The notes below the pieces were generated by a model. It saw nothing but the letters and a program-made list of their open reading frames with translations. It was not told the origin of the DNA and searched no databases. From a virus: DNA of 22,433 nucleotides. Location of the stretch: positions 1-22,433 of IMG/VR virus record IMGVR_UViG_3300048029_000018; one strand, 5' to 3'. Both the position numbers and the translations under genes were made by a program. This document shows positions 1-5,599 of the stretch, piece by piece (positions within the stretch are counted from its first letter, which is position 1; every line of letters begins with the position of its first letter).

Positions 1-242
1 AGCCTGACGCCTAGTTTTTGTTGGGTTGGTTTTAACATTCGTGAGATTATCGAGCCGTCTTTTCTGCGGCCCACAGTCTTCACATCAAACAAAAGGAACT
101 CACCTTTAGGGGTGAGTGCGATAAGGTCGATAGGACCTTGTTCAATAAAAGGAGCGTAGACGTAACAGTTTTGTGAGATTAACCATTGAGCCGCGATTAG
201 TTCAGAGCGCTTACCGTCTCTAACTTTATGATCTGGTCTCAT
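1..242 (-). CDS. PD-(D/E)XK-type nuclease, partial (C-terminus beyond window edge)
   Basis: The first 80 residues of a protein read leftwards from ATG at 242; the rest lies outside the window. The layout is that of small PD-(D/E)XK nucleases of the Holliday-resolvase/intron-endonuclease type: an N-terminal helix with Glu14 (GKRSELIAAQWLI), a strand with Asp39 (GPIDLIAL), then a strand with Asp53-Val-Lys55 (LLFDVKTV). Glu14, Asp39 and the DxK pair are the expected metal-binding and catalytic residues, all present. Phage members act in recombination, branch resolution, DNA repair or host DNA breakdown; which applies here cannot be told. The gene is divergent from the replication cluster, with about 73 bases between its start and the neighbouring regulator. 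Its ribosome-binding site is weak (AAGTAAGA). Family assignment is fairly sure, substrate unknown. Confidence 0.72.
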   Translation of the reverse strand, partial: MRPDHKVRDGKRSELIAAQWLISQNCYVYAPFIEQGPIDLIALTPKGEFLLFDVKTVGRRKDGSIISRMLKPTQQKLGVR

Positions 243-249
243 ATCTTAC

Positions 250-278
250 TTGACCCCCCGTCTATTTTTAGATATGGT
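250..278 (+). promoter_or_regulatory. Putative sigma70-like promoter P1 for the RHH regulator
   Basis: TTGACC (250-255) and TATGGT (273-278) are separated by exactly 17 bases, a good match to a bacterial sigma70 promoter. A short inverted repeat TCTA-TTTT-TAGA (261-272) fills the spacer just upstream of the -10 box and could be an operator. Transcription would begin near 285, giving a leader of about 30 bases before the ATG at 316. Inference from sequence only. Confidence 0.5.
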
Positions 279-315
279 GTGTAAAGGGTAACACATGAAA
301 CATGAGGTGGCAAAT

Positions 316-456
316 ATGAATCAGAAGAAGTGGCGGTCAGTCGCAGTATCCGTAGACCTTTATAAGGTTTTGAAGGAACGCGCTGACAAGAATGACAGAA
401 GTGTTAGCGGTGAGCTTGCACATATTATTAAGAACGCAGATACAAAAGCTGCTTGA
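316..456 (+). CDS. Small ribbon-helix-helix (Arc/CopG-like) DNA-binding regulator
   Basis: A 46-residue protein, too short for common ORF cut-offs. It starts MNQKKWRSVAVSVDLYKVLK and has the ribbon-helix-helix plan: a short N-terminal strand with basic and polar residues (KWRSVAVS), a first helix (DLYKVLKERADKN) and a second helix opening with Ser and a small turn (SVSGELAHIIKN). Such proteins bind operators as dimers and usually repress their own and neighbouring promoters. I chose ATG 316 because it has a strong ribosome-binding site (GAGGTGG) and suits the upstream promoter. An in-frame ATG at 295, also with a Shine-Dalgarno-like sequence (AAAGGG), would add MKHEVAN. The stop codon lies inside the -35 box of the next promoter, so promoter and gene end are physically linked. 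The fold is fairly sure; the role as early-gene repressor is inference. Confidence 0.7.
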   Translation: MNQKKWRSVAVSVDLYKVLKERADKNDRSVSGELAHIIKNADTKAA

Positions 457-483
457 CATACCTCTGGGGAGTGGGTTTATACT
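453..483 (+). promoter_or_regulatory. Strong sigma70-like promoter P2 for the replication cluster
   Basis: A perfect -35 hexamer TTGACA (453-458) is followed after 17 bases by TTTATA (476-481); the overlapping TATACT (478-483) would give a 19-base spacer. The -35 box overlaps the TGA stop of the ribbon-helix-helix gene (454-456). Transcription would start near 488-491, about 50 bases before the ATG at 540. This is the best promoter I see in the window. Confidence 0.65.
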
Positions 484-487
484 CTCC
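466..487. promoter_or_regulatory. Imperfect inverted repeat over the P2 -10 box, candidate operator
   Basis: GGGGAGT (466-472) and ACTCTCC (481-487) form a 7-base inverted repeat with one G-T mismatch and an 8-base centre, overlapping the -10 element of P2. Occupation by a dimeric repressor such as the adjacent ribbon-helix-helix protein would block the promoter. The short half-sites suit that family, but the link is inference. It could also form a small hairpin. Confidence 0.35.
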
Positions 488-539
488 ATCACGCCCGAAG
501 GGGACAAACTTTAACGTAGAAAGTACAGGAGATTGTACG

Positions 540-1103
540 ATGAGCGATGTGTTTTCGCTATTTGATGAGGAAGTCGATGCCAATAAGTTCGACAAAGTAG
601 ACGGAGAGAAGGGCAGTACATTGTCCAACCTCATCCGTCAGTCAATGGAGGTTGATCAGAAGATTGCAGAAGCAGAGCAATATCTGAAAGACCTCAAGTT
701 CCAAAAACGTAAAGTGAATGAAGAAGACATCCCGAACCTGATGCAGGAGATGGGCATGGATTCTGTGACGGTCGATGGCAACAAGGTTGCTTTGCGACAG
801 TTTGTTCATGCGCGTATTGCGGATGACAAGAAGCATGAAGCATTCACTTGGCTTCGTTCCATAGGTGAGGGCGACATCATCAAGAATGAAGTATCTGTGG
901 CGTTTAAATCTGGAGAGGACAATATGGCAGGGGCTGTTGTCGACGACCTCCGCAACAAAGGTCTGGAGCCAGCGCAAAAAACTCACGTTCATCCGCAGAC
1001 GCTGAAGGCGTGGGTAAAGAACCGTATCGAAAGCGGTAAGGAAATCGACTTCGACACGTTCGGTGTTTACGTCGGAACTGAAGCTACAATTAAGAGGAGT
1101 TAG
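540..1103 (+). CDS. Conserved phage protein of unknown function, early coiled-coil protein
   Basis: A 187-residue soluble protein. The reading frame is open upstream to 453, but ATG 540 is chosen because AGGAG (527-531) lies 8 bases before it and the upstream part overlaps the promoter. It is the first gene after promoter P2. Residues 34-70 are a charged helical stretch likely to form a coiled coil (VDQKIAEAEQYLKDLKFQKR), followed by EEDIPNLMQEMGM, a pattern I recall from phage proteins of the DUF7173 type (from memory, unsure). The second half is mixed alpha/beta and basic near TLKAWVKNRIESGK. There are no membrane segments and no catalytic motif I recognise. Its position before the winged-helix and SSB-like genes suggests an early role linked to DNA replication or its control, not demonstrated. 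Confidence 0.75.
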   Translation: MSDVFSLFDEEVDANKFDKVDGEKGSTLSNLIRQSMEVDQKIAEAEQYLKDLKFQKRKVNEEDIPNLMQEMGMDSVTVDGNKVALRQFVHARIADDKKHEAFTWLRSIGEGDIIKNEVSVAFKSGEDNMAGAVVDDLRNKGLEPAQKTHVHPQTLKAWVKNRIESGKEIDFDTFGVYVGTEATIKRS

Positions 1104-1105
1104 TG

Positions 1106-1420
1106 ATGGACGATACCAAAACTCTTTACAGGAACGATGCTTCTGACACAAGTATAGAAGCTGCTCAAAGCATCGACCCAAGTCGGTTAGAAGCCGTGGT
1201 TTTGTCTGTGATTAAAACATTCAAAAATGGTTGTATCTCAGATGAAGTCAGAGAGTACTGTAAAGAAAAGTACAATATAGATTCCTATTCCTCAGTGACA
1301 GCTAGGTATGCTTCACTGGCGAGAAAACGTCTCATTAGTTTTTCTGGAGAAACAAGACCTGGGAAAAGTGGTAGAGGACAAAGAGTAATGTTTGCCGTAA
1401 TGGAGAAGAACGATGGCTGA
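1106..1420 (+). CDS. Winged-helix DNA-binding-like phage protein
   Basis: A 104-residue protein. ATG 1106 is preferred over an overlapping GTG at 1103 because GAGGAG (1094-1099) is 6 bases upstream of the ATG. Residues about 27-98 look like a winged-helix domain: helix RLEAVVLSVIKTF, helix SDEVREYCKEKY, a recognition-type helix SYSSVTARYASLARKRLI, then a basic glycine-rich hairpin wing (ETRPGKSGRGQRVMFAV). The order and spacing fit phage winged-helix proteins that sit among replication genes. It could be a transcription regulator or an origin-binding protein; the sequence does not decide. The stop overlaps the ATG of the next gene, so the two are probably translationally coupled. Confidence 0.65.
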   Translation: MDDTKTLYRNDASDTSIEAAQSIDPSRLEAVVLSVIKTFKNGCISDEVREYCKEKYNIDSYSSVTARYASLARKRLISFSGETRPGKSGRGQRVMFAVMEKNDG

Positions 1421-2207
1421 AGCAGTAGTAAAAAAAGAAAACACAGCAGTTGCTAATATCATGGACGACCTGTACGAAGCGGCAGGTCAAGGTATGGAGA
1501 CTATCACACAGGAAGATATGCAAATACCATTCCTGCGTTTACTCCAGCCTCTATCACCTCAGTTGATTAAGTCTGACCCGAAGTTTATCAAAGGCGCGTC
1601 CGCCGGAGATATCTTCAACACGGTAACAGGTGATTTCTGGGAAGCAGAAGAAGGTGTGAATGTTCTAATGTGTGCATACACAACAAAGTTTCTGGAGTTC
1701 CAGTTGCGTGAGAACGGTGGTGGTTTTATGGGTGAGATGGATGCAAACAATCCAGACATCCGCAAGACTCAGCGTATGGGTGCGAACGAAGTTCTACCAA
1801 ACGGCAATGAACTTGTGCGGTCAGCGCAGTTTCTTGTCTTAGCTTATGATGAGCAAGGCATGACCAGCCAGATGATCTGTGACATGAAGAAGACACAGAT
1901 GAAGGTTGCAAAGCAGTGGAACACAAGACGGGCGGGGCTAAAGATTATGCACCCAAACAAAGGCTTGTTCAATCCACCTATGTGGTCTGTGCCGTGGAAG
2001 CTGACATCAACTCAAGAGACCAACGACAAAGGTTCGTGGTTCAACTACCAAGTTCAGCAGTTAGAGATGGAGTCCGTGCCAATGTCAGCGTTACAAGAAG
2101 CGCGTGACTTGTACAACTCTTATCGCTCTGGCGAGATTAAAATGAGTACAGGAGAAGAAAGTCAGACTGAAACAGTCACGACTGACGACACTGACATACC
2201 ATTTTAA
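1413..2207 (+). CDS. Probable single-stranded DNA-binding protein with SSB-type acidic tip
   Basis: A 264-residue protein starting at ATG 1413 (GGAGAAG upstream), overlapping the previous gene by 8 bases. I recall similar proteins as the ssDNA-binding protein of marine podovirus-like phages; typical features are MPFLRLLQPLSPQ-like text after a short polar N-terminus (here QIPFLRLLQPLSPQ, residues 37-50), a central basic segment (KKTQMKVAKQWNTRRAGLK) suited to nucleic-acid contact, and a final acidic, disordered tail. The tail ends DDTDIPF, nearly the DDDIPF tip of E. coli SSB, which recruits partner proteins. Its place just before the primase, helicase and polymerase genes fits. I do not see a clear OB-fold signature by eye, so the call leans on the tail, context and family memory. 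A strong hairpin follows the gene. Confidence 0.65.
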   Translation: MAEAVVKKENTAVANIMDDLYEAAGQGMETITQEDMQIPFLRLLQPLSPQLIKSDPKFIKGASAGDIFNTVTGDFWEAEEGVNVLMCAYTTKFLEFQLRENGGGFMGEMDANNPDIRKTQRMGANEVLPNGNELVRSAQFLVLAYDEQGMTSQMICDMKKTQMKVAKQWNTRRAGLKIMHPNKGLFNPPMWSVPWKLTSTQETNDKGSWFNYQVQQLEMESVPMSALQEARDLYNSYRSGEIKMSTGEESQTETVTTDDTDIPF

Positions 2208-2213
2208 CCAGTT

Positions 2214-2251
2214 GGGGGCAGGGTTCTCTATGGTGGTTTTCCCCTGCCTCC
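2214..2251 (+). promoter_or_regulatory. Strong intergenic hairpin between the SSB-like gene and primase
   Basis: GGGGGCAGGG (2214-2223) pairs with CCCTGCCTCC (2242-2251) in a 10-base-pair stem with one G-U pair and an 18-base loop. It starts 7 bases after the stop of the SSB-like gene and ends 22 bases before the primase ATG at 2274. It is followed by TCTCTCTT rather than a clean T-run, so full termination is doubtful. It could be a leaky terminator or a 3' stabiliser giving more SSB-like protein than primase. Confidence 0.5.
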
Positions 2252-2273
2252 TCTCTCTTGCCCGGAGTAAGTT

Positions 2274-3806
2274 ATGAACCAAGCAGAACGGTTCATGGCG
2301 GCGTTTGAAGGCTTCAGTGCCGCACATGGACAGACACAAATATCAGAGGAGCGACGTGCCGGAAAGCAAAAGGCAAAGTCATTCATCGTAAGGAAGCCGT
2401 TAACACTAGAACTTATTGTCGCACACCTAGAAGGTAAGGGTGGCGTAGGTTCTATACCTATCAACGAAAACAACCAATGTAAGTTTGGTGCACTGGACAT
2501 TGACCAGTATCCTTTAGACCTTGTTGCGCTTGACAAGAAGCTACGAGACAACGATATTCCTAGTGTGGTCTGCCGCTCTAAGTCAGGTGGCGCACATATC
2601 TTTTTCTTCTTCACAGAATTTTTTAGCGCAGGTGTTTTTCGTGACAAAGCCACAGAGATTGCAGCCTATCTTGGATATGGTGGGTGCGAGATATTCCCAA
2701 AGCAAGAAGAGATTCTTGTCGAGCGTGGTGATGTTGGCAACTTTATTAACCTTCCGTACTTTGATGCGGAACAAACTATGCGCTATGCGATTAAAGAAGA
2801 TGGCGAAGAAGCAGACCTAACAGAATTTTTGGAGTTGGTAGAAGCCAGAAAGGTTTCACCAAAGGACTTTGAAAAGCTACAGCTAGGCGAACCTGCGGAC
2901 GAGTTTGATCAGTGGGCACCGTGCCTTTCGCACATGTTTAGTCAGGGCATACCTGAAGGAACGCGCAATACAGTTATGTTTGCGGCGGCGGTTGGTGCCA
3001 AGAAAGAACAGCCTGAGAAATGGAGAGAACGTCTTGAAGAAATCAACGTCAAATACTGTACCCCACCTTTGCCAGCTTCTGAGATCGTTACGATACAGTC
3101 ACAGCATGAAAAGAAAGAGTATGGGTTTCCGTGTGACCAAGAACCTCTGAAGTCTTTTTGTAACAAGAGCCTGTGTAAGACAAAGGCTTGCGGGATAGGC
3201 AGTCATGTTCAGCATGTGGAGGTTACTGGTCTGTGCGTGGTCAAGTCTGAGCCGCCAGTGTGGTTCTGTGATGTAGGTGGTCGCCGTGTTGAACTGACAA
3301 CCGATGACCTGCAAACATCTCAGCGTTTTCAGAAGGCTTGTATGGAACAGATTCACGTCATGCCGCCCATGATGAAGACGGCTGACTGGCAAGAGGTTGT
3401 GTCCATGATGATGGCGGACATGAGCGAGATAGATGTGCCAGAAGAACTGACTTATAAAGGCCAGTTCATGGACTTGCTAGAAGCGTTCTGTGATGGTCGG
3501 GTACAAGCACAATCATTTGAAGAGATTGCACTCGGCAAGCCCTTTTCCGATGATGAAGATGGCATGACATACTTCAAGCTAGAAGCATTGATAAAGTTCT
3601 TACGCAACCAGAAGTTCGACAGCTACAGCCGTGGTCAGATTCAGGAACGCTTGAAAGAATTAAATGATAATGGCACTGCGAATGGACAGAAAAGTTTTAA
3701 GACAACAAAGGGGGATTGGAAGAACGCCCGTGTGTGGTGGGTACCATCCTTCAATACCGAGGTCCAAGTACCGAGTATCGAGCTTGAAAGTGAGGTACCG
3801 TTCTAA
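2274..3806 (+). CDS. DNA primase / primase-polymerase of the archaeo-eukaryotic (AEP) type
   Basis: A 510-residue protein with ATG 2274 preceded by GGAG. The N-terminal half shows AEP primase motifs: D75-x-D77 (GALDIDQYP, metal binding), S104-G-G-A-H108 (SKSGGAHIFFFF, nucleotide binding) and a third acidic strand near E139 (CEIFPKQEEI). It resembles the primase domain of TOTE-type proteins. Residues 227-243 (PEGTRNTVMFAAAV) look like a primase C-terminal PriCT motif. Cys287, Cys296, Cys301 and Cys306 are spaced to bind zinc or an iron-sulfur cluster. Family members make primers, and some also polymerise DNA. No helicase domain is fused; the helicase is the next gene. The C-terminus ends ELESEVPF, resembling an SSB tip, an unusual feature shared with the SSB-like protein. 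The stop overlaps the helicase ATG. Confidence 0.8.
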   Translation: MNQAERFMAAFEGFSAAHGQTQISEERRAGKQKAKSFIVRKPLTLELIVAHLEGKGGVGSIPINENNQCKFGALDIDQYPLDLVALDKKLRDNDIPSVVCRSKSGGAHIFFFFTEFFSAGVFRDKATEIAAYLGYGGCEIFPKQEEILVERGDVGNFINLPYFDAEQTMRYAIKEDGEEADLTEFLELVEARKVSPKDFEKLQLGEPADEFDQWAPCLSHMFSQGIPEGTRNTVMFAAAVGAKKEQPEKWRERLEEINVKYCTPPLPASEIVTIQSQHEKKEYGFPCDQEPLKSFCNKSLCKTKACGIGSHVQHVEVTGLCVVKSEPPVWFCDVGGRRVELTTDDLQTSQRFQKACMEQIHVMPPMMKTADWQEVVSMMMADMSEIDVPEELTYKGQFMDLLEAFCDGRVQAQSFEEIALGKPFSDDEDGMTYFKLEALIKFLRNQKFDSYSRGQIQERLKELNDNGTANGQKSFKTTKGDWKNARVWWVPSFNTEVQVPSIELESEVPF

Positions 3807-5320
3807 TGCAGACCACAATCTTTGGGCCTCCGGGCACAGGTAAAACAACAAAGCTTATATCTATCGTCAAGCAAGAACTTGAAGATGGTACAAAGCCGGA
3901 GGACATAGCGTTTGTGTCCTTCAGTCGTAAGGCTGCGGACGAGGCTCGAACCCGTTCTGCATCTGCTTTAAGTATGAACCCAGATCAAATGGTTTGGTTC
4001 CGTACACTACACTCAATGGCATTTCAGTACCAAGGTCTTAGTACCGGACAAGTACTGAGAGGGAATGACTTCACGCAACTTGGCAACATACTGGGGCTAG
4101 AGTTCTCCTCCAACTCCTCTATGCGCATGGAGGATGGGCAACTCTTCTCACCGGGCAAGGGTGGGGATGCTTATCTGTCCATGATCCAGTTAGCCAGGGT
4201 GCGTGGAGTCAGCTTAGAAAAGCAATACAGTGACAGCGCGAACAGGCACATACACTACCAGCAACTAAAGATAGTTGCCGAGGTGCTAGAGTCCTACAAG
4301 AAGGACACTGGCAAGGTGGACTTTGTGGACATGATTGAAGACTTCATAGCACAGGGCGAAGGTCCGAGGTTGGAGGTCCTGATTGTCGATGAGGCACAAG
4401 ACTTGGCCCCGTTACAGTGGCGCATGGTTCATGAGGTGTTGAAGCCGAGAGCAAAGCGTATTTATTTCGCGGGTGATGATGACCAGTGTATCTATTCTTG
4501 GATGGGTGTGAATGTGCGTGATTTCTTGAACGCATCTGACGACAAGATAGTGTTGGACAAGTCATATCGTCTTCCGAGAAACGTGTATAACATTGCAGAT
4601 TCTCTTATAAAACAAGTAGTTGTAAGACAGAAAAAAGTTTGGTCACCTGTACAAGAAGCTGGTCATGTCGTCTGGCATCATGATATCATGGAGGTGGACC
4701 TAACCAGAGGCGAGTGGCTTATCCTTGCTAGAACAAATTACATTGCCAACAAGCTATCAACAGAACTTAAAGAACAGGGCTATCTGTTCTGGCGTGAGGG
4801 TTCTGGTTGGTCCATTTCCCCAAATGTACTAACAGGAATAGAGGTCTGGCTAAAATTATGCAAAGGTTTGACAGCTACTGCGACGGAACTGAAGACGTTA
4901 TCTACCTTATTGAAATCGGATATCGTGACCAAATCTGGAAGGAAGAACCTAGCCACCCTCGACAACGAAGTACCTTACGATCTCGAAAGCATAAAAGAGA
5001 ACTTTACTATCAGCGACTTGAGGCAGAAGCCTTGGCACGAAGTGCTGAAGGTAGCGGAGAAGGAGCGGATTTATATCAGTTCGGTGAGACGGATGGGGGA
5101 GAAGATCCTGACGGACAAGCCGAGGATCAAGATATCGACGATTCACAAAGCCAAGGGTGGCGAGGCGGATAACGTCGCTCTCCTTTTAGATTCCTCTAAA
5201 GCTTGCGTTGAAAGCGCAGATCGGGACGGTGAGATTCGCACGTTCTACGTCGGGCTGACTCGCGCTAAAAAAGCATTACACATTATCGAATCACAATCAA
5301 AGTATGGGTTTTTATTATGA
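3806..5320 (+). CDS. SF1 DNA helicase, UvrD/Rep/PcrA-like
   Basis: A 504-residue ATP-driven helicase that should unwind duplex DNA, probably 3' to 5' as in its family. All SF1A motifs are visible in order: Walker A GPPGTGKT (7-14), motif Ia (FVSFSRKAADEA, 36-47), Ib (FRTLHSMAF, 65-73), II DEAQD (195-199), III (GDDDQCIYSWMG, 223-234), IV region with YRLP (254-257) and WLILART (304-310), V (ISTIHKAKGGEADNV, 443-457) and VI (FYVGLTRAKKAL, 480-491). It is shorter than cellular UvrD (about 720 residues), lacking most of the extra subdomains. TAATG overlap with the primase stop and ATGA overlap with the next gene suggest coupled translation and a functional link to the primase. Likely the replicative or a recombination helicase of the phage. 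Confidence 0.92.
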   Translation: MQTTIFGPPGTGKTTKLISIVKQELEDGTKPEDIAFVSFSRKAADEARTRSASALSMNPDQMVWFRTLHSMAFQYQGLSTGQVLRGNDFTQLGNILGLEFSSNSSMRMEDGQLFSPGKGGDAYLSMIQLARVRGVSLEKQYSDSANRHIHYQQLKIVAEVLESYKKDTGKVDFVDMIEDFIAQGEGPRLEVLIVDEAQDLAPLQWRMVHEVLKPRAKRIYFAGDDDQCIYSWMGVNVRDFLNASDDKIVLDKSYRLPRNVYNIADSLIKQVVVRQKKVWSPVQEAGHVVWHHDIMEVDLTRGEWLILARTNYIANKLSTELKEQGYLFWREGSGWSISPNVLTGIEVWLKLCKGLTATATELKTLSTLLKSDIVTKSGRKNLATLDNEVPYDLESIKENFTISDLRQKPWHEVLKVAEKERIYISSVRRMGEKILTDKPRIKISTIHKAKGGEADNVALLLDSSKACVESADRDGEIRTFYVGLTRAKKALHIIESQSKYGFLL

Positions 5321-5589
5321 AAGACAGAAAGTATTTCTTAGACACAGCCGAAGGTTTAATCAACGGTCCGAGAGCCAAGGAATATGGTCCGGCTAAGATG
5401 AACCACAAGCGTATAGCAGATATATGGGGCATTATATTGAAGCGTGACATCACCCCCGAAGAAGTGGTTGCTTGTATGGTTGGCTTGAAACTGGCGCGTC
5501 TGGCAGAAGATATTACAAAGGACGATTCGTGGACAGACATCATTGGGTACGCGGCTTTGGGTGGTGAGATTGTAAATGACGATGACTGA
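5317..5589 (+). CDS. DUF6378-like small phage protein
   Basis: A 90-residue soluble protein overlapping the helicase stop (ATGA). The text ILKRDITPEEVVACMVGLKL followed by DSWTDIIGYAALG matches, from memory, the DUF6378 family found in many tailed phages. The N-terminal part carries GPRAKEYGPAKMNHKRIADIW. It looks all-helical with an acidic end (NDDD). The biochemical function is not known to me. Its place between helicase and polymerase suggests a nucleotide- or replication-related role. The conserved acidic and Lys-rich helices recall helical nucleotide-handling proteins such as MazG-like folds, but I cannot show this. Confidence 0.75.
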   Translation: MKDRKYFLDTAEGLINGPRAKEYGPAKMNHKRIADIWGIILKRDITPEEVVACMVGLKLARLAEDITKDDSWTDIIGYAALGGEIVNDDD

Positions 5590-5599
5590 GGGCTATCAA

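Noticed and set aside
642-1181. Minus-strand open frame of 179 residues
   Set aside because: Antisense to the coiled-coil and winged-helix genes, Cys/Phe/Leu-rich shadow composition, no ribosome-binding site, no recognisable motif.
2531-2560. TTGACA followed by GATATT inside the primase gene as a promoter
   Set aside because: Weak -10, inside a coding region with no gene start downstream nearby; likely chance.
4807-5172. Plus-strand frame of 121 residues inside the helicase gene
   Set aside because: Overlaps helicase motif V region in another frame; charged shadow text, no Shine-Dalgarno sequence, helicase motifs intact in the main frame.
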